A DNA stretch of 64,000 bases from Flavobacteriia bacterium (GTDB lineage Bacteria; Bacteroidota; Bacteroidia; Flavobacteriales; Schleiferiaceae). The translations under genes were made by a program, and so were the position numbers. The stretch lies in assembly GCA_013373425.1 (NCBI GenBank), contig JABXHW010000030.1, forward strand, positions 42,836 through 106,835, written 5' to 3'. Under the pieces are notes generated by a model. It had not been told where the DNA came from. It saw only the letters and a list, made by a program, of their open reading frames with translations, and made no database searches. Position 1 is the stretch's first letter. Each line of letters opens with the position of its first letter. Positions 10,068 to 19,272 of the stretch are shown here, piece by piece.

Positions 10068-11063
10068 ATGCTCAGACTTCTAAGTTTCATTTCGGTGCTT
10101 TCGCTCTTGATTTCATGTGGTGGTCCTGATGAGTACATCGTAACCTTACAAGGAAACACGCAAGGGACAACGTATAAGATTCTCTATGTGGTGGATCAAC
10201 CGATTCGATACAATGAGGCAGTAGATTCCATTCTATTTGCAGTGGATAGAAGCATGTCAGCATGGAATCCGCACAGCACACTGAGTAAGGTCAACCGAGG
10301 AATGGATTCACTGTTGGACCCACTCTTTCAGCAAGTCATCAAGAGGGGATTGCAAGTCTCGCAAATGACAAATGGCGCATTTGATATGACCGTTGCTCCT
10401 TTGGTCAATGCCTGGGGATTTGGTTCTATGGAGAAAGCGGATGTGGATTCCGCATATGTGGACAGCCTGCTGGGAATATCTGGCTACAAGCGACTTCACT
10501 TATTGTCGAGTGGCAGATTGCACCGCCCGGATGGAATGCAAATCGACGTCAATGCCATTGCCCAAGGCTATTCTGTGGATTTGGTTGCTGATTACCTTGA
10601 AAGCAAAGGCATCAATAATTACCTCATTGAAATTGGTGGGGAGATGCGTGCCAATGGGACCAAGTTCGGTAACAATTCGTGGGTGGTTGGGATTGATAAA
10701 CCGATGGAGACCATTCAGGAAGAGCGCTTTCAGATTACCTTGAATCTCGACACGATGTCGCTTGCTACGAGCGGTAATTATCGAAAATTCATTGTCGATG
10801 AAGAAACCGGTATCAAGTATAGCCATACCATCGACCCGCACACAGGTTACCCTGTCAGTGACCGTTTGCTCAGCGCAACTATTCTATCGCCTGATTGTAT
10901 GACTGCAGATGCAGTGGCCACCGCTTGCATGGTCATGGGCTTGGACAACGCCAAGGTTTGGGTTCAAGAACAACCCGAGTTTGAAGCTTACTTCATTTAT
11001 TCTGACTTAACCGGCGACCTGCAAGAATGGTGGACGCCGGGGTTTGAGAAGAGGAAGAGGTAG
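10068..11063 (+). CDS. apbE: FAD:protein FMN transferase (lipoprotein)
   Basis: 331 aa; lipobox LLISCGG, GTTYKI, DVNAIAQGYSVD, YSHTIDPHTGYPV. Confidence 0.92.
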   Translation: MLRLLSFISVLSLLISCGGPDEYIVTLQGNTQGTTYKILYVVDQPIRYNEAVDSILFAVDRSMSAWNPHSTLSKVNRGMDSLLDPLFQQVIKRGLQVSQMTNGAFDMTVAPLVNAWGFGSMEKADVDSAYVDSLLGISGYKRLHLLSSGRLHRPDGMQIDVNAIAQGYSVDLVADYLESKGINNYLIEIGGEMRANGTKFGNNSWVVGIDKPMETIQEERFQITLNLDTMSLATSGNYRKFIVDEETGIKYSHTIDPHTGYPVSDRLLSATILSPDCMTADAVATACMVMGLDNAKVWVQEQPEFEAYFIYSDLTGDLQEWWTPGFEKRKR

Positions 11064-11134
11064 GGGCTAGCAAGCTAGCAGCATATAGCATTTGGCTCTA
11101 TTGTGGTGAGTTCACAAAAGGAGGATAGCAGCAA

Positions 11135-11169
11135 GTAACGAGTAACGGGTGACGAGTAACGAGTGTTGA
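11135..11169. repeat. 7-bp degenerate tandem repeat (GTAACGA-like, about 5 units)
   Basis: gtaacga gtaacgg gtgacga gtaacga gtgttga. Confidence 0.75.
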
Positions 11170-11259
11170 GAGACCGGTGATCCATGGCTTAGGTTGCTCT
11201 AACGTGCTTGTGTGCCTACGCAGCTAGTAGATGTAGGCTCAATTTAATTAACCAATGGG

Positions 11260-11303
11260 CTGAACGAACTTGCGTTCCCGCGTTCCTAAGTACCTGCGCT
11301 CCT
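11260..11303 (+). repeat. Dispersed intergenic TGCGCACC/TGCGTTCC-type repeat, copy A
   Basis: ctgaacgaacttgcgttcccgcgttcctaagtacctgcgctcc; related to copies listed below. Confidence 0.6.
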
Positions 11304-11307
11304 TCAC

Positions 11308-11336
11308 AAAAAAAGGCGCCCCTTTCGGAGCGCCTC
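11308..11336 (-). terminator. Rho-independent terminator of the 677-aa secreted protein gene
   Basis: Reverse strand: ggcgctcc-gaaa-ggggcgcc followed by a T run. Confidence 0.85.
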
Positions 11337-11364
11337 ACCTCATGTTGCAAAAGTACACTTACAC

Positions 11365-13398
11365 TTATTTCGCAATCATAATCTTTTCGGTATGTACACC
11401 TGCTTCGCTAGAAAGTCGAACCATGTACATGCCGTTGGTTACGTGGCTCAAGTCGATAGTCTCGTTGATAGAGCTACCCAATTCTGAGCTGTAAATTACT
11501 TGTCCCTGTAGGTTGAGAACCTCAAGATTAGCGTTTGCGTTGTTCAAAAGCTCTGCTGAGATTGAGATAACACCGTTGCTTGGGTTAGGATGAACTGTAA
11601 AGGTTTCGATCCATGCATTCTCTTCGATGCCAATGCTCTCACAGTCTACACACGCTTCCCAACAAACTACTGGAAGAGTAGTGTCGCCTGCTGGTACAGC
11701 CAAACGGTTGGTGAAAGTACCACCTGCGTCTGTTGTCGTGATAGTACATGGCATTCCTTGCATCAATTGCTCATCAACGGTCCATCCGTCTAGGGTGAAC
11801 TTATATTCGATAGAGTCAGCTGGAACGGTTACAGTCAATTCGTAAATTGAATCGTTATCTGCGTCTGTCATTACCGCACATGATCCACACCAGTTGTTGA
11901 AAGAACCGTTGAGGTTTACTTCAGTGTATGAACCTGTGTACGTTGAAAGGTCAACTCGGAAAGTCACATCCACATTCTGTGGAGCGTTCGCACAAGTCAC
12001 ACAAGCTTCCCAACAAACTGGATCGAGCACGGTGTCTTTTGTAACGTACATGAAGCGGTTAGTGAAACCATTTGCTGTACGAGTACAGGCTGAACCTGGA
12101 GCTAGGTTTTCTTGACCAGCCCAGTTGTCGTGTGAGAATTTGTATTCAATTGAATCTTCGGCGATAGCAACAGTGATTTCCCAAATGCCATCGTTATCAG
12201 CATCGGTCATTGCAGCACAGTTGCCACACCAACCGTTGAATACTCCGTTTACTTCTGGTGTGGTGAAAGACCCGGTGTAGTTGTTCATGTCAACTTTAAA
12301 TGTCACGTCGTATGTACCTGCTGGGTTGCCGGCGCCGAACATCACATTGTCACAATAGTACGTTTTTGCACTACCTACGGTAGCTCCATCTACTCCGAAG
12401 TTGTAGAAGATAGAGAGCATGTCATAAGTGTAGGCAAAGTTGATCGCTGCAGTTCCTGCTGCTTGATTCGAGAAGTCGAATGTCAATGTCTGCCATCCGC
12501 CTGCAACGGTAGTAGTAGCGACTGTCTCTACTGATTTAGTAGGGTCGGTGTGATCTTCTGCCTTAAGGCGAACTTCAATACCTGCGTCAGGCGACCATAC
12601 GTCCAATGTAATAATGGTATTACCAGCACTGAATGGAATGGCTGATGCGAGGCCTTGTGAATTGCTCAGTGTTGTTCCTGCCCAAGTCTGAGCAGTGGCT
12701 GACTTCACCGACTCAAGAACCATATTGTTCAAGTTGCTTGGGTCAACTACAACTTGTGAAGCGTTGCCTCCAAAGTCTGCTACTGTAAAGTCTGTAGATG
12801 TGCCTTCCCATGAAATGGGTAAGTCGATTTGGCTCAATGTGGAACCTGCTCCCATACGCACACTGTCTGCATAATAGGTTTGCAGTGCTGCCGGAGAAAC
12901 ACCAAAGTTGTAGAAGATAGACAGCATGTCGTACGTGTTTGCTGTATTCAAAGCAGCAGTACCGGGCGCTTGATTTGCGAAATCGAAAGCAAGGGTTTGC
13001 CACTGACCAGCAACTGTAGTCATTGCCTCAGTCTCAACTGTAATAGTGTTATTCGTGTGGTCTTCTGCCTTGAGGCGAACCACAACACCTGAATCTGCTG
13101 CCCATACGTCTACCAAAATCACCGTGCTTGATGAGAATGGAATCGCAGTGGCCAAGCCATTAGAAGTACTCAAGGTAGTACCTGCCCAAGTTTGAGCACC
13201 AATGGTCTTGTCCGTTTTTAACACGGTGTCCATGGAGTTGGTTGGATTCGCTACTCTGGATGAGGCGGCACCACCAAAGTCTGTTACCGTGTAATCGGTA
13301 GTTTGACTATCCCAATCGATTGGGAGGTCGATCTGATTGAGTTGTGCGGAGGCGAATCCGAACGACAACAACAGAATGAAAGTGTAAATATTCTTCAT
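11365..13398 (-). CDS. T9SS-type secreted protein with two duplicated beta-sandwich (CBM-like) modules, two CBM/starch-binding-like modules and C-terminal sorting domain
   Basis: 677 aa; signal peptide; duplicated QIDLPI.W...TWAGTTLS..GLA.AIPFS; duplicated VTF.VD...YTGS...VNG.FN.WCG.CA.MTDADND; C-term HPNPSNGVISISAE...GMYMVRLSSEAGVHTEKIMIAK. Confidence 0.8.
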   Translation of the reverse strand: MKNIYTFILLLSFGFASAQLNQIDLPIDWDSQTTDYTVTDFGGAASSRVANPTNSMDTVLKTDKTIGAQTWAGTTLSTSNGLATAIPFSSSTVILVDVWAADSGVVVRLKAEDHTNNTITVETEAMTTVAGQWQTLAFDFANQAPGTAALNTANTYDMLSIFYNFGVSPAALQTYYADSVRMGAGSTLSQIDLPISWEGTSTDFTVADFGGNASQVVVDPSNLNNMVLESVKSATAQTWAGTTLSNSQGLASAIPFSAGNTIITLDVWSPDAGIEVRLKAEDHTDPTKSVETVATTTVAGGWQTLTFDFSNQAAGTAAINFAYTYDMLSIFYNFGVDGATVGSAKTYYCDNVMFGAGNPAGTYDVTFKVDMNNYTGSFTTPEVNGVFNGWCGNCAAMTDADNDGIWEITVAIAEDSIEYKFSHDNWAGQENLAPGSACTRTANGFTNRFMYVTKDTVLDPVCWEACVTCANAPQNVDVTFRVDLSTYTGSYTEVNLNGSFNNWCGSCAVMTDADNDSIYELTVTVPADSIEYKFTLDGWTVDEQLMQGMPCTITTTDAGGTFTNRLAVPAGDTTLPVVCWEACVDCESIGIEENAWIETFTVHPNPSNGVISISAELLNNANANLEVLNLQGQVIYSSELGSSINETIDLSHVTNGMYMVRLSSEAGVHTEKIMIAK

Positions 13399-13417
13399 GA
13401 GATTAGAATTTGAGATT

Positions 13418-13449
13418 CAAAGATAGAGACCTTTTGGTTTAAAAAACAA
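13418..13449 (-). promoter_or_regulatory. Bacteroidota-type promoter (TTG-N21-TATCTTTG) for the 677-aa protein gene
   Basis: Reverse strand TTG (13449-13447), 21-bp spacer, TATCTTTG (13425-13418). Confidence 0.7.
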
Positions 13450-13528
13450 TAAGTAGTGTATTATTTACACTTGAAACAATTTAAATGATTGATAATCAGT
13501 ACAATAAAAATAAAATACTTATAGTCAC

Positions 13529-13560
13529 TTGTACAATTACTTTCAATTCACATATATTTG
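13529..13560 (+). promoter_or_regulatory. Bacteroidota-type promoter (TTG-N21-TATATTTG) for the Nudix-regulator/glucan cluster
   Basis: TTG 13529-13531, 21-bp spacer, TATATTTG 13553-13560, 24 bp before the ATG at 13585. Confidence 0.7.
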
Positions 13561-13584
13561 AAACTCATCATTAGTACTTCACCC

Positions 13585-14331
13585 ATGGATGATAAGCCGC
13601 TTTCTAAGGATCCCAATCAGCAGTTTTCGGTGCCTTATTATGAGATACCTTATGAGAAGTTCTTCCAATTCGGTATGTCAGTAGACTCCGTAGTCTTCGG
13701 GTACCATGACGGACAACTCAAAGTGCTTCTTATTAAAAGAGGTGCTGCTCCATTTAAAGGAGAGCTCGCACTTCCTGGTGACTTGGTTTATCCAAATGAA
13801 ACCATTGAAGTAGCTGCTCATCGAATCCTTAAAGACCTAACTGGCATCGATGAGCATTTCATTCGTCAGACCAAAGTCTATTCGCAAGTCGACCGTCACC
13901 CTGTGGCGAGGGTCATTACAACTGGCGTTTATTCAGTTATAGATATTGCCAAGCACGATCCGCATGCATCGGCATGGGCGGAAGGTGTTTATTGGGTGCC
14001 CGTAGATGAAGTTCCGCATCTCGCATTCGATCACGATTGCATTTTCAGAGATGCACTCGAAATTCTCAGAGACCGCGTACGTAAAGAGCCGGTTGGATTT
14101 GAGCTCCTTCCAAGCAAGTTCGTATTGGCGGAGCTTCAAGGATTGTATGAAGCAGTGCTCAATGTAAAATTTGATAAGGCCAATTTCCGCAAGCGAATCC
14201 TCAGTGGAAAATTCCTTCGTGACCTCAATGAGTTTCAAGAAGGTGTGCCTCACCGTCCCGCTCGATTGTACTCTTTCGATGCAAATAAATATGAAGAGCT
14301 AACTTCAAGTGGATTCTCTATTCAAGTTTAA
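13585..14331 (+). CDS. NrtR/AraR-like transcriptional regulator (degenerate Nudix domain + C-terminal winged helix)
   Basis: VDSVVFGYHDGQLKVLLIKRGAAPFKGELALPGDLVYPNETIEVAAHRILKDLTGI; C-term FELLPSKFVLAELQGLYEAVLNVKFDKANFRKRILSGKFL. Start moved from TTG 13558 (inside the predicted -7 box) to ATG 13585. Confidence 0.8.
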   Translation: MDDKPLSKDPNQQFSVPYYEIPYEKFFQFGMSVDSVVFGYHDGQLKVLLIKRGAAPFKGELALPGDLVYPNETIEVAAHRILKDLTGIDEHFIRQTKVYSQVDRHPVARVITTGVYSVIDIAKHDPHASAWAEGVYWVPVDEVPHLAFDHDCIFRDALEILRDRVRKEPVGFELLPSKFVLAELQGLYEAVLNVKFDKANFRKRILSGKFLRDLNEFQEGVPHRPARLYSFDANKYEELTSSGFSIQV

Positions 14332-14335
14332 GCCT

Positions 14336-15667
14336 ATGAAGAAGCTACTTACCCTATTCGTCCTTTGTTCATCCATTCTGGTTTCTGCGCAAGCCATTCC
14401 GGTTCGCGTGGTTCAGTCCGATCACGGATTTACTTTGATGCGTGGCGGAGAGCCCTATTACATTAGAGGTGCTGGTGGACATGATAACTTGGATGAGCTC
14501 TTAGTTTTAGGAGGAAATTCAATTCGGACATGGAGTGCAGAAGACGCTGGCGAGATTCTAGATGCTGCGGAAGCGCACGGTTTAACCGTTATGTTCGGAC
14601 TTTGGGTGCAGCACGAACGTCATGGATTTAATTACAACGATGAAACGGCAGTTCAAGCGCAGCTCGATCACTTTCGAGAAATCGTGACCACCTACAAAGA
14701 TCACCCTGCACTGCTTCTATGGGGGGTAGGGAATGAGGTGGATCTTTTCTATTCGAACACTAAGGTTTGGGATGCCGTTCAAGACATCGCCGCCATGATT
14801 CACGAAGTTGATCCCAATCATCCTACTTCAACGGTCACTGCCGGAATCGACTCAACGGAGATTTACCTTATTAAAACGAGAGCTCCAGACATCGACATCT
14901 TCGCATGTAATACGTATGGGGATCTCTATAAAACACCCAGCAACATCATCAAGTATGGATGGGAAGGCCCGTTCATCATTGCAGAATGGGGGCCGAATGG
15001 ACACTGGGAAGTTGAAAAGACCGAATGGGGAGCTCCGATTGAGCAAACCAGCACAGAGAAGGCCGAGTCGTATGGTAGCAGATATGGCAATTACATCGCT
15101 TCTTATCGCGACCAATGCATTGGGTCGTATGTTTTCCTATGGGGACAGAAACAGGAGACCACCTCCACATGGTACGGGCTGTTTACAGAAGGAGGTAATC
15201 CCACAGAGCCATTAGATCGATTGTATGCCGCTTGGCAGGGAGAAGAGCCAATGAATGCTGCGCCGTCGATAGCGAGTCTCACCTTAGACAATAGAACGGC
15301 AAGCAATAGCATCTACTTGAAAGCCGAAGATGTATATGAAGCAGCTGTTGTCTTCTCTGATGACCGAAATGATGTGGATGTAGATTGGTTCGTGTATTCA
15401 GAAAGTACAGCCCAATCCGCTGGTGGTGATTTTGAGGATGCTATTCCCCCGGTGCTCGGCTTATTCAGCAGACGTGGTGACAATTCCGCCAGATTTAGAG
15501 CGCCAGAGGAAGAAGGAGCCTACCGTCTTTATGTGTTCATTACCGATGATGCAGGGAAGGTGGCTTACGCAAACATTCCATTTTATGTAAATCCGCGTTT
15601 AGAGTCCGATCCCCCTGCGCGCTCCATTCGACTCAAGCCTCAATCTTTAGACATCCCAGCGCCTTGA
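14336..15667 (+). CDS. Secreted clan GH-A TIM-barrel glycosidase (GH2-TIM-like; GH158-like is a possibility)
   Basis: Signal peptide MKKLLTLFVLCSSILVSAQA; IRGAGGHDNLDELLVLGGNSIRTW, acid/base-like GNEVD, nucleophile-like IIAEWGPNGHWE; C-terminal Ig-like region. Confidence 0.7.
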   Translation: MKKLLTLFVLCSSILVSAQAIPVRVVQSDHGFTLMRGGEPYYIRGAGGHDNLDELLVLGGNSIRTWSAEDAGEILDAAEAHGLTVMFGLWVQHERHGFNYNDETAVQAQLDHFREIVTTYKDHPALLLWGVGNEVDLFYSNTKVWDAVQDIAAMIHEVDPNHPTSTVTAGIDSTEIYLIKTRAPDIDIFACNTYGDLYKTPSNIIKYGWEGPFIIAEWGPNGHWEVEKTEWGAPIEQTSTEKAESYGSRYGNYIASYRDQCIGSYVFLWGQKQETTSTWYGLFTEGGNPTEPLDRLYAAWQGEEPMNAAPSIASLTLDNRTASNSIYLKAEDVYEAAVVFSDDRNDVDVDWFVYSESTAQSAGGDFEDAIPPVLGLFSRRGDNSARFRAPEEEGAYRLYVFITDDAGKVAYANIPFYVNPRLESDPPARSIRLKPQSLDIPAP

Positions 15668-15683
15668 TTTAGGCCATAACCTC

Positions 15684-17324
15684 ATGTCATCCCTCACTTT
15701 ACATAGCATCGATACTTGGGTCATCTTCGGATACTTCCTGCTAATTTTCATCGTGTCTGCAATCCTAATTGCTAAATCGAGAAGAGAAGAGGGTGCTGAA
15801 AATGCTCGAAGGTACTTCTTGGGAGGTAAAGGGTTTGGTTGGTTTGTGATTGGCGCTTCATTGTTCGCGTCAAATATTGGATCAGAGCACTTGGTAGGTT
15901 TAGCCGGAGCCGGAGCTTCTGGAGAATTCGTGGCCGCTCAGATTGAAATCATTGCGGCATTCATGCTATTGCTTTTGGGCTGGGTCTTTGTGCCATTCTA
16001 TTTGAAAACAGGAGTGTACACTATGCCCGAGTTTCTCGAACTCCGATATAATTCTTGGGCGAGAGGATACCTTTCTTGGGCCAGTGTCATCGCGTATATC
16101 CTGACAAAGATCTCAATCACCCTTGTTGCTGGAGGGTTAGTACTAACTGCCTTGTTGGATATTGATTTTTGGTGGAGTACGCTCATCATTGTAGCGGTGA
16201 CAGGATTGTACACGATCATAGGAGGACTGAAAGCTGTTTTATACACAGATATGATACAGCTTTTCGTCCTTCTGGGAGGAGCTGTCGCTTTGGTCTATTT
16301 CGGCTTAGATGCAGCAGGTGGTTGGAACAATGTCGTAGCATCCACGGAACCTAGTTATACCAGCCTATGGCGTACAATGAATGATGATGCTTTTCCATGG
16401 ACAGGCATTTTGATTGGCGCTCCCATTCTTGGAGTTTGGTACTGGTGTACAGATCAGTTTATCGTTCAAAGGGTGTTGGCCGCAAAGAACATCAAAGTAG
16501 CACGCAGAGGGGCTATTTTCGCTGGATTCCTCAAGCTTACACCGATGTTCCTATTCGTTATCCCAGGACTTATCGCATTTGTACTCTCCCAAGGACTAAA
16601 TCCTTTGATAGATTTCCCTGTCATTAATGGAGAAACAGCGTACGATTCAGCCCTACCACTATTGGCCATGTCGGTTTTACCCGAAGGGTTTAGAGGTCTC
16701 GTCATTGCCGGTTTGATTGCCGCTCTTATGAGCTCATTGTCCTCTGTTTTCAATTCGTGTTCAACTCTGTTCACGATGGATATCTATCGCAAATACAAGC
16801 CTGAAGCTGAAGAGGCGGAATTGGTTAAAGTAGGCCGTTGGGCAACCGTTTTAATAATAGGATTATCTCTCGCATGGATTCCAGTCCTTCAATCGCTAGA
16901 AGGAGGACTATTCCAGAAATTACAAAGTTTACAAGCTTATATCGCGCCGCCTATAGCTGCAGTCTTTCTATGGGGCGTCGCAACAAGACGGGTTGATGGG
17001 CGAGGTGCGAAAATCGCCCTCATTGTAGGCTCGCTTTTGGGTCTCGCCCGTCTCGTTTTAGAAAGTACAGGCGTTGAATTGCCAGGTGTTCTTTCCGTCT
17101 TTACGGAGATGAACTTCCTCCACTTCGCCATCTTCATTTTCGCAGTGAGCTCCGCGCTTCTCTTTTTCGTTCGCGACCGAAATCAGGTCGACTGGACAGT
17201 CGAAGCTGGGGCGTCAGATTTATCACTGCTCTCTATTAAAAGAATTACCGGAAATCGTACAAACGTGGTTCTTTCGGCCGTGCTTGTACTTTCCATCTTA
17301 ATCATCTGGTATGCGTTTTCTTAA
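15684..17324 (+). CDS. Sodium:solute symporter (SSS family, SGLT-like sugar cotransporter)
   Basis: 546 aa; FLGGKGFGWFVIGASLFASNIGSEHLVGLAGAGA signature, about 14 TM. Confidence 0.9.
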   Translation: MSSLTLHSIDTWVIFGYFLLIFIVSAILIAKSRREEGAENARRYFLGGKGFGWFVIGASLFASNIGSEHLVGLAGAGASGEFVAAQIEIIAAFMLLLLGWVFVPFYLKTGVYTMPEFLELRYNSWARGYLSWASVIAYILTKISITLVAGGLVLTALLDIDFWWSTLIIVAVTGLYTIIGGLKAVLYTDMIQLFVLLGGAVALVYFGLDAAGGWNNVVASTEPSYTSLWRTMNDDAFPWTGILIGAPILGVWYWCTDQFIVQRVLAAKNIKVARRGAIFAGFLKLTPMFLFVIPGLIAFVLSQGLNPLIDFPVINGETAYDSALPLLAMSVLPEGFRGLVIAGLIAALMSSLSSVFNSCSTLFTMDIYRKYKPEAEEAELVKVGRWATVLIIGLSLAWIPVLQSLEGGLFQKLQSLQAYIAPPIAAVFLWGVATRRVDGRGAKIALIVGSLLGLARLVLESTGVELPGVLSVFTEMNFLHFAIFIFAVSSALLFFVRDRNQVDWTVEAGASDLSLLSIKRITGNRTNVVLSAVLVLSILIIWYAFS

Positions 17325-19272
17325 ATCAACACAAAGGAAGGCCGTCGTACCACTCTTGCTTCTATCCACAGCAGGATGGAGCCAAGCTATCCCCGATTCC
17401 ACGGTATTGGATTGGGGAAGAGGTTCCTTCCCGAAGGAGAAGACCGACGAGATTTATCAATTAAAACTCAATGGCTTCTACCGATTCTTCTCGACGCATC
17501 TACTCATGGATCAGCCGTACGGACTAGATCCTAATTCGGGTGCAGTTTTGGACAATCGGACACTGTTCATCGGAGACGATAGTCAGTTGCCGAACTTGTG
17601 GCTGAATGTGAGTGGTAGACCAACTCGTAAAGCTTCCTGGGGCTTCGACCTGTTCATGTTTCAGTTCATGGATGGAAATGTAAACTCCACCTATGGTTCG
17701 GGTCAAGTGGCCCAGACGGCTCGTCCTACAGTATGGGATCCGTTGCCAGGCGTTCGTCTCGGCAACAACATGAGCCTGAATCTCGGAATGAACTTGTATG
17801 GATCTTACTTAACCGAAGTAGGGACATTCAACGTCCGTATGGGAGGTATTCACTGGTATTCCATGAGTGATCTTACCATGGCGACATTCCAAGGGTACAA
17901 TCGATTTACGCTTACTGAACGCAATCCGTGGGATCCCATCGGGAATCGCCTTGGAGTTCGCTATCAGCAAATGTTCCAGAATGGAGATGTATACCAAGAT
18001 ACACGTTGGGGTGAGCGCGCATTGCAAGGTATTATCGTCGACGGAATCAACCTTCCCGGGGATTTGAATGTGTCGGCATTCTTTGGAAAAACGGAACTCA
18101 ATGGTGGGTTCCTAACTATCCCCAACAATACCTACGGTGGCATGATCACACACATGTATAATGATGAGGATGTGATCAAGTTCAATACTATCAACAATAC
18201 AACTTGGCAAGATTCCCTCAATGAGATGCAACTTGGATTCAATGTTCACACTTTTGAGTGGGATGCGAATTACGAGTATTTCCGGGCACATGTTGAAGCA
18301 GGGATTGGGCGCTTCAGGAGAGATGGAGAAGATTACCCCTGGGGTGAAGCCATCAACGCGAAAATCACTACCAAGAGAAACGTATTACCCATTCCAATTG
18401 AGGTTCAATATTATCGCGTGAGCCCATATGTGGTAAACAACAACGCTATTTTCTGGAATGCATCCTTCGCAGAGTTTCAGAACGTGAATCAGACAAGCGT
18501 TTCGACTCAAGGCTCGGCTGTGCTCACACCTTTTGCGAGTTCGGTAACCATGCTCGGACAGATGACGAACAACCGAACCGGTGTCAATTTGAATACAGCT
18601 TTTAAGGTGGGCGACTTTAATATTGGTTTGGGATACGGAATTTCTAGGGAGATTCAAGCGATACAGAGCAGAGTTACTTTCTCTCATTTTGTAAATCAGC
18701 TCACCAGAAGTCGTTTTTGGCGTTGGACATTCCCGAGTAATGTAGGCCCATACGGCAACTACAGCAAGGTGTATCGTGATGCGTTCCAGTTGGTTAATCT
18801 TACCGACGATAGCTTAGGTGTAACCGTGACACCTAAGTATTTCAATCAATTTGAAGTACACGCCAAGTACAGGACCAAGCTGGCGTATCGCAATTTCTAT
18901 GCGTTCTTCTTGGGAAGGTATTACACGGTTCAACCAGAGTTCTCTTTCCTTCCACAGTTCAATGGAGAACCGTACTTGAGGTTGTATAGCTCAGAATTGG
19001 AGATGTTCTACGAATTGTCTGAATCCTTCATTATCAACTCCTACTTGGGGTATGAAAGGAATATCGGCAATTATGATACGGAGCTCAATGGAAACACGCT
19101 ACGTCCGCTCAATCAGAACGGATGGGGTGTAGGTGTTGGCTTCGATGTTAGTCTTGGAAGCAATGCGGGACTCTTTTTCCGCCATCGTTGGTTCTCGTTT
19201 GAGGACACAAGTTTTGAATTGGATGCCTTTAGCGGGCAGGAAAGCAGTCTCGAACTCAAAGTATTTTTCTGA
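17311..19272 (+). CDS. Outer-membrane beta-barrel-like protein of unrecognised family
   Basis: 653 aa; signal peptide; alternating aromatic beta-strand pattern; C-terminal ELKVFF. Confidence 0.6.
   Translation: MRFLKSTQRKAVVPLLLLSTAGWSQAIPDSTVLDWGRGSFPKEKTDEIYQLKLNGFYRFFSTHLLMDQPYGLDPNSGAVLDNRTLFIGDDSQLPNLWLNVSGRPTRKASWGFDLFMFQFMDGNVNSTYGSGQVAQTARPTVWDPLPGVRLGNNMSLNLGMNLYGSYLTEVGTFNVRMGGIHWYSMSDLTMATFQGYNRFTLTERNPWDPIGNRLGVRYQQMFQNGDVYQDTRWGERALQGIIVDGINLPGDLNVSAFFGKTELNGGFLTIPNNTYGGMITHMYNDEDVIKFNTINNTTWQDSLNEMQLGFNVHTFEWDANYEYFRAHVEAGIGRFRRDGEDYPWGEAINAKITTKRNVLPIPIEVQYYRVSPYVVNNNAIFWNASFAEFQNVNQTSVSTQGSAVLTPFASSVTMLGQMTNNRTGVNLNTAFKVGDFNIGLGYGISREIQAIQSRVTFSHFVNQLTRSRFWRWTFPSNVGPYGNYSKVYRDAFQLVNLTDDSLGVTVTPKYFNQFEVHAKYRTKLAYRNFYAFFLGRYYTVQPEFSFLPQFNGEPYLRLYSSELEMFYELSESFIINSYLGYERNIGNYDTELNGNTLRPLNQNGWGVGVGFDVSLGSNAGLFFRHRWFSFEDTSFELDAFSGQESSLELKVFF

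Noticed and set aside
13558-13584. TTG start for the Nudix regulator
   Set aside because: TTG is part of the predicted -7 box TATATTTG; ATG 13585 is more plausible.
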